Positions 1 to 7,935 of a stretch of DNA of 64,000 bases are shown here, piece after piece. The notes beneath the pieces are model-generated. The model saw nothing but the letters and a program-made list of their open reading frames with translations, ran no database searches and had not been told where the DNA came from. This DNA comes from Actinokineospora bangkokensis (lineage in GTDB: Bacteria; Actinomycetota; Actinomycetes; Mycobacteriales; Pseudonocardiaceae), in contig NZ_MKQR01000013.1 in NCBI RefSeq assembly GCF_001940455.1, positions 210,787 through 274,786 of the forward strand, in the 5' to 3' direction. Positions within the stretch are counted from its first letter, which is position 1, and the number at the start of each line of letters is the position of its first letter. The translations under genes and the position numbers were made by a program.

Positions 1-356
1 AGGGTGGGAGCTTGGTTCGTGACCCCCGGCCAGTTGGCCCGGCCCGGTGTTTCCCGGTCCGTGTCGCGCTGACAGGAAGAAAGTTACACCACGCCCAACC
101 AGGCTCCAAATCGGGGGGTACCCATACCCGCGCCCGTCCGGGAATGCGCTGGTCAGATCCACTTCCCACCGGCGACGGCACGCACCGGCACCGCGACTTG
201 ATCACTGCGCGCAACCCCGGAATGACATTTCGTGCACGAAATGGACCCCTGTGTAACCGAGACCACACCCCCGAGAACCGTTCCCGCGCGCCGCCCGGCC
301 CCTCGACAGCACCCCCACCTGCGGGTTTCCGGTCGAGCGGCCGGGCGGGAACGGGC
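1..356. other. Non-coding left end with a perfect palindrome
   Basis: I see no convincing gene here; the open frames that cross it have no family resemblance. The stretch is less GC-rich than the rest around 70-130 and 220-260, as a promoter region would be. Its one clear element is the 18-bp palindrome at 226-243, listed separately. It may hold the promoter of a gene lying off the left edge. Confidence 0.5.
226..243. promoter_or_regulatory. Perfect 18-bp palindrome, possible operator
   Basis: CATTTCGTGCACGAAATG reads the same on both strands with no spacer. Such a site suits a dimeric repressor of the TetR or similar kind. It is 114 bp beyond the stop of the DinB gene, so its target is more likely to be a gene outside the window. 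Seen directly; the function is inference. Confidence 0.45.
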
Positions 357-920
357 TCAGCCCGCCCGCTTGCCGTCCAGGGTCTCCCGGATGATGTCCG
401 CGTGCCCCGCGTGCTGGGCGGTCTCGGTGATGACGTGCCCGAACACCCGGCGGATGCTGCGCACCTCCCCGGGCTGGTGCCACGGGGCGGCGGGCAGCGG
501 GTAGGTGGTGGACAGGTCCGCGGTCGCGACGACCTCATCGGTGCGGGCGGCCACTTCCTCGTAGCGCGCGAGCAGGCCCGCCAGCGTCTCCCCCGGCAGC
601 ATCGTGAACCCGAGCTGGTGGTCCACCGCCCACTGCGGGTACTCCCTGGCGGTGCCGTTCGCCAGGTCCGCCCAGGTGACGCCCTCGGGCAGGTCGTAGC
701 GCACGGCGTCGGGGCCGTCGACGGCGAAGCGGGTCCAGTTCTCCTCGACCGCGGTGACGTGCTTGACCAGGCCGCCCAGCGACAGCGCGCTGACGGTGGG
801 CGTGGCCGCGGCCTGCTCGTCGGTGAGCCCGTCCACGGCGGCCACCAGGGCGGCGCGGGCGGTGGCGAGCTCGGCGATGAGGTCGGTGCGCTCGCCGTCG
901 AGGGTGGTGGAGGCGGTCAT
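357..920 (-). CDS. DinB-fold (DUF664-type) protein
   Basis: 187 residues, ATG start. The protein opens with a helix running about residues 10-45 and has His residues placed as in DinB-fold metal-binding proteins: one in LVKHVTAVEENW (about residue 60) and a pair in QHAGHADIIRE near the C-terminus. DinB/DUF664 proteins of actinomycetes are putative metal- and thiol-dependent enzymes, usually of unknown substrate. It is transcribed away from the WYL regulator at 1008, sharing an 87-bp intergenic region with a perfect inverted repeat. That arrangement makes it the probable target of the regulator. Family call is good; the reaction cannot be told. Confidence 0.85.
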   Translation of the reverse strand: MTASTTLDGERTDLIAELATARAALVAAVDGLTDEQAAATPTVSALSLGGLVKHVTAVEENWTRFAVDGPDAVRYDLPEGVTWADLANGTAREYPQWAVDHQLGFTMLPGETLAGLLARYEEVAARTDEVVATADLSTTYPLPAAPWHQPGEVRSIRRVFGHVITETAQHAGHADIIRETLDGKRAG

Positions 921-963
921 CGGTGTTCCTTCCGTCGCTGTTCTGGGGTTCACCTTTCCAGCG

Positions 964-988
964 GTAGCGGACAGGGTGTGTCCGCTAC
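964..988. promoter_or_regulatory. Inverted repeat between DinB and WYL genes, probable operator
   Basis: Two 10-bp arms, GTAGCGGACA (964-973) and TGTCCGCTAC (979-988), are perfect inverted complements around a 5-nt spacer GGGTG. The right arm ends 19 bp before the GTG of the WYL regulator and the left arm is 43 bp from the ATG of the DinB gene. The position suits autoregulation and co-control of both genes by the WYL protein. Symmetry is seen; the binding protein is inferred. Confidence 0.7.
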
Positions 989-1007
989 TCCGTGGCACAG
1001 TGGCCAC

Positions 1008-1952
1008 GTGCCGAAGACCTCCGCGCGCCTGCTGGCGCTGCTGTCCCTGTTGCAGGCGCGCCGCGACTGGCCGGGCGCGCTGCTGGCCGAGCGGTTGGCC
1101 ATCTCCGAGCGCACGGTGCGCCGCGACGTCGACCGGTTGCGCGAGCTGGGCTACCCGATCACCGCGGTGAAGGGCCCCGACGGCGGGTACCGCCTCGACG
1201 CCGGGTCGCAGCTGCCGCCCCTGCTGTTCGACGACGAGCAGGCGGTGGCGCTCGCGGTGGCGCTCCAGGTGGCCACCACCAGCGGCGCGGGCATCGCCGA
1301 GGCCGCGGCGCGCGCGCTCACCACCGTCCGGCAGGTGCTGCCCGCCCGGCTGCGCCACCGGGTCGACACCCTGCGGGTGAGCGCGGTGCCCGCACCGCAC
1401 GAGGCGCAGGTGGACAGCGCGGTGCTCCTGGCCATCAGCGCCGCCTCGCACGCCGGGGAGGTGCTGCGCTTCGACTACGCGGGTGCCGAGGTGCCCCGGC
1501 GGGTCGAGCCGCACCACCTGGTCACCTGGGGCGGGCGCTGGTACCTGGTGGCCTTCGACCTCGACCGCGACGACTGGCGCACGTTCCGGGTGGACCGGAT
1601 CACGCCGAAGGTCCCGACCGGGCCCCGGTTCACCGAGCGGGAGGTGCCGGGCGGGGACGTGTCGGCGTTCGTGTGGTCGCGCTTCCGCGGGGTGGACGCG
1701 TCCGGGGAGTGGCCGTGCCGGGGCGAGGCGGTGGTGCACCTGCCCGCGCGCGAGGTGGCGCAGTACGCGCGGGAGGGCGCGGTGCGCGAGCTGGGGCCCG
1801 ACCGGTGCCTGCTCTCGTCGGGGTCGTGGTCGTGGATGGCGTTGGCGGCGTCGCTGGCGCACTTCGACGCGGAGGTGGAGGTGGTGGGTCCGCAGGAGTT
1901 GCGCGACGCGTTCACCCTGCTGGCGGCCCGCTGCGCGCGGGCGGTGCGCTGA
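1008..1952 (+). CDS. YafY/DeoR-type WYL-domain transcriptional regulator
   Basis: 314 residues from a GTG start. Residues 1-60 form a winged helix-turn-helix (LLALLSLLQ, then LAISERTVRRDVDRL, then a beta-wing ending KGPDGGYRL), the signature of this family. A WYL-type domain occupies about residues 130-220: the segment GGRWYLVAFDLDRDDWRTFRVDRI carries the W-Y-L triplet. A WCX-like C-terminal part follows. WYL domains sense small ligands or nucleic acid. The upstream open frame continues but is not protein-like, so the start was placed where homology to HTH proteins begins. It probably binds the inverted repeat at 964-988 and controls the divergent DinB gene and itself. Confidence 0.93.
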   Translation: MPKTSARLLALLSLLQARRDWPGALLAERLAISERTVRRDVDRLRELGYPITAVKGPDGGYRLDAGSQLPPLLFDDEQAVALAVALQVATTSGAGIAEAAARALTTVRQVLPARLRHRVDTLRVSAVPAPHEAQVDSAVLLAISAASHAGEVLRFDYAGAEVPRRVEPHHLVTWGGRWYLVAFDLDRDDWRTFRVDRITPKVPTGPRFTEREVPGGDVSAFVWSRFRGVDASGEWPCRGEAVVHLPAREVAQYAREGAVRELGPDRCLLSSGSWSWMALAASLAHFDAEVEVVGPQELRDAFTLLAARCARAVR

Positions 1953-2019
1953 GCGGGTGCCCTCCGGTGGCGGCGTCCAGCGGTACTGCCGTCGTGCCTG
2001 GCGGCGATAGGGCACAGGT

Positions 2020-2506
2020 GTGGAGTTCATCCGACTGACCGAGGTGGACCGGGGCGAGATCGCCGCGGTGCTGGGCGACCCCGCCCTCGCCACCCACATG
2101 CCGCTGTCCGGCCCGGGGTTCGACGCCGCGGGCTTCGTCGAGGCGAAGGAGCGGATCTGGCGCGCGCACGGGTACGGGCCCTGGGCGGTGCTGGTGGACG
2201 GCCGCTTCGCCGGGTGGGGCGGCCCGCAGCCGGAGGGCGATGACGTCGACCTGGCCGTCGTGCTCGGGCGGGCGGCGTGGGGCCGCGGGCGGCAGGTGCA
2301 CGAGGAGCTTGGTGCGCCGCTCGTTCGCCGCGACGGGGTGCGGGTCGTTGACGGTGCTGCTGCCGCCCAGCCGGGGAGCGGCCAGTGCCCTGATCCGGCT
2401 CGGCTACGAGCGCGACGGGGAGGTGGAGCTGTCCGGGCACGTGTTCCGCCGGTTCCGGCTGCACCGGGAGCGGTGGCGAGTGACGACACCGGGGTCGGGG
2501 CGATGA
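2020..2506 (+). pseudogene. GNAT-family N-acetyltransferase, frameshifted
   Basis: The GTG start at 2020 gives a typical GNAT beginning (VEFIRLTEVDRGEIAAVLGD) that reads in frame up to the cofactor loop WGRGR near 2310. From there the GNAT-like C-terminal half (SLTVLLPPSRGAASALIRLG, then a VFRRFRL ending) is found one frame over, from roughly 2306-2330 to the stop at 2506. The two halves join into one normal-length acetyltransferase if a single-nucleotide change occurred between about 2300 and 2330. Either a genuine inactivating indel or a sequencing error explains this. Substrate unknown. Confidence 0.7.
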
Positions 2507-2561
2507 CGTGCATGGTGGTGCGGCGGGGCCACCACCGTCGAGGCGTACCCCTCTGACACGG

Positions 2562-2595
2562 CCGTGCCCCCGCCCTGGTCTGGGCGGGGGCACGG
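2562..2595. terminator. Strong hairpin terminator between convergent genes
   Basis: CCGTGCCCCCGCCC (2562-2575) and its exact complement at 2582-2595 form a 14-bp GC stem with a 6-nt loop (TGGTCT). It lies between the end of the acetyltransferase and the end of the convergent lipase, so it can serve both strands. No long U tract follows, as is usual in high-GC actinomycetes. Confidence 0.8.
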
Positions 2596-2717
2596 CAGCG
2601 CTCAGGACGGTCCGCCCCAGACCCCTCTCCACTCCGCACCGCTGCGGCGGCCGTGAGACCGAGCCGGGGGACGATGCCGGGCGGGGACGAGGGGGGCGGG
2701 ACCTGATCGACGCAGCG

Positions 2718-3950
2718 CTAGCAGTTGCTCTTGGCGGCCTTGCCCGCGAAGCGGTCGGTCAGGTAGTTCACGACGTCGCCGCTGGCGAAGGCCATCGTCG
2801 TCACGTGCTCACCGATGTAGGTGCCCCAGTTGACCTTCACGCCCGCCGCGCAGTACTGCTTGCGCAAGGTCTGCGCCTGCTCCAGCGGGATGATCTCGTC
2901 GAACTGGCCGTGGAAGAGGAAGATCGGCGCCTTCGGCGCGCGGGCGCCCAGCTTGTTCTCGTTGAGCCTGCTCTGCCACGCCGGGTCGTTGAGCGGGTTG
3001 GAGGTCGTGTAGTCGGAGATGCGCTGGAACACGTACCCGAAGACCTGGTCGACGCACACGTCCTGCTTGGTGGCGAAGAGCTCCTGGCCCTTGGCGTTGA
3101 GGTACCTGGGCAGGTCGAGCTCGGGGTAGGCGGCGTTGAACCCGAGCGAGGCCAGCAGCAGGAAGCCGAAGCCGACGCCGCCGTCGAGCAGCTTGGAGAC
3201 CGCGATCAGGTCCGCCGGGGTGCCGCCCGCGGTGATGCCGACGACCTTGAGGTCGGGGGCGTAGGTGGGGGCGAGCTCACCGGCCCACGCCGCGCCGCCG
3301 CCGCCCTGGGAGTAGCCGGAGAAGGCGACGGGGCCGCCCGCGGCCAGGCCCGCGGCGGGCAGCCGGGTGGCCGCGCGCACCGCGTCGATGACGGCGTGGC
3401 CCTCGGACTGGCCCACCACGTAGGTGTGCACGCCCGGCGTGCCCAGGCCCTCGTAGTCCGACAGCGCCAGCGCCCAGCCCTTGTTCAGCATCGGGTCGAC
3501 GAACGGCGCCTCGTAGTCGAGGTACTTCGAGGGGGCGCAGCCGTCCCCGATGCCCCGGGTGCCCGCGGCGACCGAGACGACCGGGCGCGGGCCGGTGCCC
3601 TTCCACGCCGCCTTCGGCACGACCACGCGGCCCGACACCGCGATCGGCTGGCCGGTGGCGGAGGTGGAGCGGTAGAGCACCAGGTACTGCTTGGCGTTCG
3701 ACCGGTCGGCCATCGGCCGCCACCAGATGACGTCGCCCGCGACGCCGTCGGGCAGCGGGGCGGGCGGGGTGTAGAACGCGTCGCCGAGCGGGCCCTGCGG
3801 GGGCTCGGCCGCGGCGCGCGGGGCGGCCGAGACGGTGGACATGACACCGACCGAGGCGGGGACGGCCACGGCGGCGACGGCCACCGCGGCCACCGCCCAC
3901 TTCCGGGACCGGCCGTCCGGTCGCCGGAGGATCCGGGAGAACAGCTTCAC
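2718..3950 (-). CDS. Secreted LIP-family lipase/esterase
   Basis: 410 residues from a GTG at 3950, preceded by GAGGAG at a good distance. The N-terminus has an Arg-rich stretch, a hydrophobic run (AVAAVAVAAVAVPASVGV) and an Ala-containing exit near SAAPRAAAE, a classic signal peptide. The mature part carries the serine-hydrolase elbow GYSQGG, a later LFHGQFDEIIPL segment that supplies the Asp, and IGEHVTT supplying the His. The layout matches secretory LIP lipases, which release fatty acids or cleave esters outside the cell. The product ends in Cys. The low-GC stretch at about 4050-4085 probably holds its promoter, shared with the divergent OsmC gene. Confidence 0.92.
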   Translation of the reverse strand: MKLFSRILRRPDGRSRKWAVAAVAVAAVAVPASVGVMSTVSAAPRAAAEPPQGPLGDAFYTPPAPLPDGVAGDVIWWRPMADRSNAKQYLVLYRSTSATGQPIAVSGRVVVPKAAWKGTGPRPVVSVAAGTRGIGDGCAPSKYLDYEAPFVDPMLNKGWALALSDYEGLGTPGVHTYVVGQSEGHAVIDAVRAATRLPAAGLAAGGPVAFSGYSQGGGGAAWAGELAPTYAPDLKVVGITAGGTPADLIAVSKLLDGGVGFGFLLLASLGFNAAYPELDLPRYLNAKGQELFATKQDVCVDQVFGYVFQRISDYTTSNPLNDPAWQSRLNENKLGARAPKAPIFLFHGQFDEIIPLEQAQTLRKQYCAAGVKVNWGTYIGEHVTTMAFASGDVVNYLTDRFAGKAAKSNC

Positions 3951-4162
3951 AGGGGAACTCCTCGTTGAGCCGGGCCGAAAGCAGGGGGTGGGGAAACGCA
4001 CGTTTCCCGAAAGGAACCTACGACAGCGGGCCAAACCCGAACAAGGGCGCGGGAAATCCAATACTTGTAGATTCCGACAATCCCCGCCATCATTCCTGTC
4101 ACCGCCTGCACACGGCCCTGATCAGGGCTTTAGCCGATCGGCGGGGCGACGAGGGGGCACCT

Positions 4163-4621
4163 GTGGAGCACGACTACGCGGTCACCGTGACCTGGACCGA
4201 CCGGGGGCCCGGGACGACCTCCTACCGGGCCTACGACCGCGGCCACGACATCAGCGCGGCGGGCAAGCCCACCATCGCGGGCAGCGCGGACCCGCACTTC
4301 CGCGGCGACCCGGCGCGGTGGAACCCCGAGGAACTGCTGGTGGCCTCGCTGTCGCAGTGCCACATGCTCAGCTACCTCGCCCTGTGCGCGGGGGCGGGCA
4401 TCACCGTCACCGCCTACCGGGACGAGGCCACCGGCACCATGCTCCAGCGCGGTTCGGGCGGGCGGTTCACCGGCGTGACGCTGCGCCCCCGGGTCACGGT
4501 GGCCGACCCGGCCGCGGTGGACGCGGCGACCGCGCTGCACGACGAGGCGCACGCCATCTGCTTCATCGCGTCCTCGGTGGACTTCCCGGTCCACCACGAG
4601 CCCGAGGTCAGGGCTGCTTGA
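4163..4621 (+). CDS. OsmC-family peroxiredoxin-like protein
   Basis: 152 residues, GTG start with GAGGGGG just upstream. OsmC proteins reduce organic hydroperoxides using two cysteines. The first lies in LLVASLSQCHMLSYL (about residue 77), the second in HAICFIASSVDFPV near the C-terminus; the fold-typical NPEELLVASLSQCHM motif is intact. The last 14 bp overlap the end of the convergent DUF5997 gene. It is divergent from the secreted lipase. The protein's substrate range cannot be read from sequence. Confidence 0.92.
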   Translation: MEHDYAVTVTWTDRGPGTTSYRAYDRGHDISAAGKPTIAGSADPHFRGDPARWNPEELLVASLSQCHMLSYLALCAGAGITVTAYRDEATGTMLQRGSGGRFTGVTLRPRVTVADPAAVDAATALHDEAHAICFIASSVDFPVHHEPEVRAA

Positions 4622-4979
4622 CCCGCTCCCCGGCCAGCCGCTCGTTCTCCCGGCGCACCTCGGCGGCCAGGTCCTGCTCGCGCACCAGCCAGTCGGGCCG
4701 CTCGGCCTTGATCCGGTCGATCTCCTCGGAGGTCAGCGCGTCGGTGATCCCCGCCCTGGCCAGCCCGCTGAGCGACACCCGCAGCCGGGCCGCCACCACC
4801 TGCTTGGGGTGCGGGCCCTCGCGGCGCAGGTCGCGCAACCACTGCGGCGGGTCGGCCTGCAGCGCGTCGAGCTCCTCGCGGGAGACCACGCCGTCCCGGA
4901 ACTCCGCGGGGGTGGCGTCGAGGTGGACGCCGAGCTTCTTGGCCGCGGTGGCGGGCTTCATGGTCTGCACCTTGCGCAT
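4608..4979 (-). CDS. DUF5997 family protein
   Basis: 123 residues from the ATG at 4979 (a second ATG lies at 4961). The MKPATAAKKLGVHLDATPAEF opening, followed by a LQADPPQWL and PHPKQVVAARLRVSLSGLARAGI region, matches the actinobacterial DUF5997 family. The middle looks like a small helical DNA-binding-type domain, but no function is established. It is divergent from, and only 46 bp away from, the LysR-effector-domain gene at 5026; this pairing recurs in actinomycetes as I recall, which suggests the two work together. Confidence 0.85.
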   Translation of the reverse strand: MRKVQTMKPATAAKKLGVHLDATPAEFRDGVVSREELDALQADPPQWLRDLRREGPHPKQVVAARLRVSLSGLARAGITDALTSEEIDRIKAERPDWLVREQDLAAEVRRENERLAGERVKQP

Positions 4980-5025
4980 GGGTCCAGGGTAAGGGGCACC
5001 GGTCACCCCCGGTAACCTGACCACC

Positions 5026-5748
5026 GTGACCGCCCCGTTCAGGCTCGCCTACGTCCCCGGGGTCACCCCGGCGAAGTGGGTGCGGACGTGGCAGCAGCGC
5101 ACCCCCGACCACCCCCTCGACCTGGTGCAGACCCCCGCGGCCGACGCCGAGGCCCTGCTGCGCTCGGCGGGCGCCGACGCCGCGCTGCTGCGCCTGCCGG
5201 TCGACCGGGACGGCCTGCACGCCATCCCCCTCTACACCGAGACCACGGTCGTCGTCGTCCCCAAGGACCACGCCGTGACCGCGGCCGACGAGGTCACCGC
5301 GGCGGACCTGGTGGACGAGATCACCCTGCACCCGCTCGACGACACCCTGGACTGGGAGCGCCCCCCCGGCGGGCAGGCCCTGGAACGCCCGGCGAGCACC
5401 GCCGACGCGGTCGAGCTGGTCGCTGCGGGCATCGGGGTGCTGCTCGTCCCGCAGTCCCTGGCCCGCCTGCACCACCGCCGCGACCTCACCTACCGCCCGG
5501 TGACCGGCGTTCCCCAGTCCGGCGTGGCCCTGAGCTGGCTGGAGGACGCGACCACGGACGCGGTGGAGCAGTTCATCGGCATCGTGCGCGGCCGCACCGA
5601 GAACAGCACCCGCGGGCGGCAGCAGGAGCAGCCGCAGAAGAAGGAGCGCAAGCCCGCGCCCGCCCGGCAGGCGGCGCCCAAGCCGGGCGGCGGCAAGCAG
5701 CAGGCCCGGCGCGGCGGGGCCGCCAAGCGGGGCAAGCCCCGGCGCTGA
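5026..5748 (+). CDS. LysR-type substrate-binding-domain protein without HTH
   Basis: 240 residues from GTG. Residues 1-185 match the periplasmic-binding-like effector domain of LysR regulators (FRLAYVPGVTPAKWV; LPLYTETTVVVVPKDHAV-type strand; VAAGIGVLLVPQSLARL). The usual N-terminal winged helix is absent. The last 50 residues are a Lys/Arg/Gln/Pro-rich basic tail, possibly a non-specific nucleic-acid-binding tail. Since it is divergent from DUF5997, the DNA-contacting part may be provided by that protein. That partnership is inference. Confidence 0.85.
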   Translation: MTAPFRLAYVPGVTPAKWVRTWQQRTPDHPLDLVQTPAADAEALLRSAGADAALLRLPVDRDGLHAIPLYTETTVVVVPKDHAVTAADEVTAADLVDEITLHPLDDTLDWERPPGGQALERPASTADAVELVAAGIGVLLVPQSLARLHHRRDLTYRPVTGVPQSGVALSWLEDATTDAVEQFIGIVRGRTENSTRGRQQEQPQKKERKPAPARQAAPKPGGGKQQARRGGAAKRGKPRR

Positions 5749-5758
5749 CGCCCCGGCC

Positions 5759-6271
5759 TCAGAGGTCGTCGAAGGGTCGCGCGTAGGCGAAGGGCCCGCG
5801 CAGCGAACCGTCCCAGGCGCTGAGGGTGCGGACCTGGAAGTGCGGCGCCCACTCGGCCACCGGCGGCTCGATGCCGAGGTCCGCCGCGGGCGCGAAGCCG
5901 AAGCGGGAGTAGTAGGTGGGGCTGCCGAGCAGCACCACCACCGGCTCGTCGAGCGCGTCCGCGGCGCCGAGCACGGCGTGCACCAGCGCCGACCCGACCC
6001 CGCGGCGCTGGTGGTCGGGGTGGACGCTGAGCGGGCCGAGGCCCAGTGCGGGGCGACCGTCGACCGTGGCCCTGGTGCACACGACATGACCGATGACCCG
6101 GCCGGTGGCGCCGTCGTCCTCGGCCACCCAGGACAGCGCCGGGATCCACCCCGGGTCGAGCCGGAGCGCGTCCACCAGGCCTGCCTCACCCGCGGGTTCG
6201 GCGGCGAAGGCGGCCTCCACCACGTCGTGGACCTGCGGGGCGTCGGACGGGCGTTCGCGGCGGATGTGCAC
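5759..6271 (-). CDS. GNAT-family N-acetyltransferase
   Basis: 170 residues from GTG at 6271, giving the standard VHIRRERPSDAPQVHDVV opening; a GTG at 6331 would add 20 residues of poor family fit. The acetyl-CoA loop is clear in LGPLSVHPDHQRRGVGSALV (Q-R-R-G-V-G-S-A). The C-terminal GSPTYYSRFGFAPAADLGI motif is typical of a YhbS-type subgroup. Substrate unknown. It stands alone between the LysR-effector gene and gnd. Confidence 0.88.
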   Translation of the reverse strand: MHIRRERPSDAPQVHDVVEAAFAAEPAGEAGLVDALRLDPGWIPALSWVAEDDGATGRVIGHVVCTRATVDGRPALGLGPLSVHPDHQRRGVGSALVHAVLGAADALDEPVVVLLGSPTYYSRFGFAPAADLGIEPPVAEWAPHFQVRTLSAWDGSLRGPFAYARPFDDL

Positions 6272-6344
6272 CGCGGCACTGTAGTGCGGCCGGGCCGGGA
6301 GTGGCGCGCGCTTTTCCGGGCGCCCGCTCACCCCCGTCGCGCCG

Positions 6345-7799
6345 TCAGTGCGTGGACGGCTCCGTGGCGATCTCCGTCCGGTCCCCCGACCACAGCGTGT
6401 GGAACACCCCGGGCTTGTCGACCCGCTGGTAGGTGTGGGCGCCGAAGAAGTCGCGCTGCCCCTGGATCAGGGCGGCGGGGAGGCGGTCGGAGGCCAGCGA
6501 GTCGTAGTAGGCCAGCGCCGAGGAGAAGCCGGGGGCGGGCACGCCCGACGCGGCGGCGGTGGAGACGATGCGCCGCCAGGCCTGCTCGCCGTCGGTGATG
6601 GCCTTGGCGAAGTAGGGGTCCTCCAGCAGCGACTGGAGGTCGGGGTTGTTCTGGTAGGCCTCGACGATGCGGTTGAGGAACTGCGCGCGGATGATGCAGC
6701 CGCCGCGCCAGATCTTCGCGATCGCGCCCAGGTCGATCGTCCACCCGTACTGCTCGGCGCCCGCGACGATGAGGTTGAAGCCCTGGGCGTAGGCGACGAC
6801 CTTCGAGGCGTAGAGCGCGGCGCGGACGTCGTCGGCGAAGGAGTCGGGCACCTCCACCGGGTCCGGCCGGGACACCACGGTGCGGCGCACCGCCTCGCGC
6901 AGGGTCGTCTTGGACGACACCGCGCGGGCGAAGACGGCCTCACCGATGCCGGAGACGGGCACGCCCAGGCCCACGGCGTTCTGCACCGTCCACACCCCGG
7001 TGCCCTTGGACCCGGCCTGGTCGGCGATCACGTCCACCAGCGGCTCGCCGGTCTCGGCGTCGCGCTGGGCCAGCACCTCCGCGGTGATCTCGATGAGGTA
7101 GGACTCCAGGTCGCCGTCGTTCCAGGCGCGGAAGACCCCCACCAGGTCCTCGGTGGAGGCCCCGCCGACCCGGCGCAGCAGGTCGTAGGCCTCCGCGATG
7201 AGCTGCATGTCGGCGTACTCGATGCCGTTGTGCACCATCTTCACGAAGTGCCCGGCCCCGTCGTGGCCGACGTGGGTCACGCACGGCTCGCCCTCGGCCA
7301 CCGCGGCGATCGAGCGCAGCACCGGGCCCAGGGTCTGCCAGGCCTCGTCGGAGCCGCCCGGCATGATCGACGGGCCGTTGAGCGCGCCCTCCTCGCCGCC
7401 GGAGATGCCCGCGCCGACGAAGTTCAGGCCCTTCTCGCGCAGCTCGGCCTCGCGGCGGATGGTGTCCTGGAAGTTGGCGTTGCCGCCGTCGACGATGATG
7501 TCGCCCGGCTCGAACCGCTCGGCCAGCTGCTCGATCACCGCGTCGGTGCCCCGGCCCGCCTGCACCATGATGATCGCGGTGCGCGGGGTCGACAGCGAGG
7601 CGACGAACTCGTCGATGGTGGTGGCGGCGAGGAACCCGAGGTCGGCGTGCTCGGCCATCAGCTCGTCGGTGCGGGCCTGGGTGCGGTTGTACACCGCCAC
7701 GGTGTTGCCCTCGCGGGACGCGAGGTTGCGCGCCAGGTTCGAGCCCATCACCGCCAGCCCGACGACCCCGATGTTGGCCTGTCCCGTGCTCGCGGTCAT
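6345..7799 (-). CDS. gnd: NADP-dependent 6-phosphogluconate dehydrogenase, decarboxylating
   Basis: 484 residues, the usual long form. It oxidises and decarboxylates 6-phosphogluconate to ribulose 5-phosphate, making NADPH in the pentose phosphate pathway. Seen: Rossmann motif GVVGLAVMGSNLARN near residue 12, the substrate loop VGAGISGGEEGALNGPSIMPGG, catalytic Lys/Asn region HFVKMVHNGIEYADMQ, and GTGVWTVQNAVGLGVPV. No fusion or truncation. The upstream side carries the tandem 14-bp repeat at 7842-7869. It looks like a housekeeping gene at the edge of the biosynthetic region. Confidence 0.97.
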   Translation of the reverse strand: MTASTGQANIGVVGLAVMGSNLARNLASREGNTVAVYNRTQARTDELMAEHADLGFLAATTIDEFVASLSTPRTAIIMVQAGRGTDAVIEQLAERFEPGDIIVDGGNANFQDTIRREAELREKGLNFVGAGISGGEEGALNGPSIMPGGSDEAWQTLGPVLRSIAAVAEGEPCVTHVGHDGAGHFVKMVHNGIEYADMQLIAEAYDLLRRVGGASTEDLVGVFRAWNDGDLESYLIEITAEVLAQRDAETGEPLVDVIADQAGSKGTGVWTVQNAVGLGVPVSGIGEAVFARAVSSKTTLREAVRRTVVSRPDPVEVPDSFADDVRAALYASKVVAYAQGFNLIVAGAEQYGWTIDLGAIAKIWRGGCIIRAQFLNRIVEAYQNNPDLQSLLEDPYFAKAITDGEQAWRRIVSTAAASGVPAPGFSSALAYYDSLASDRLPAALIQGQRDFFGAHTYQRVDKPGVFHTLWSGDRTEIATEPSTH

Positions 7800-7841
7800 C
7801 GCCGTCCCAACTCCCTCGTGCCTGCGGACTGCCGGTCACCA

Positions 7842-7869
7842 CCATGGAACCACAGCCATGGAACCACAG
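7842..7869. repeat. Tandem 14-bp direct repeat upstream of gnd
   Basis: CCATGGAACCACAG occurs twice without a gap (7842-7855 and 7856-7869), 43 bp upstream of the gnd start. Head-to-tail repeats in such a place often bind a regulator, but a simple slippage duplication is equally possible. Confidence 0.6.
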
Positions 7870-7935
7870 CGCGGCCCCGGCGGCAGGCGGCGCGCGGGTG
7901 GCCCTGGTGACTCCCCCGGTCGGCCCCTCGCGGGG

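Noticed and set aside
357..2639. A single 760-residue open frame covering the DinB gene and beyond
   Set aside because: Only the last 187 residues look like a protein; the WYL regulator on the other strand accounts for the rest.
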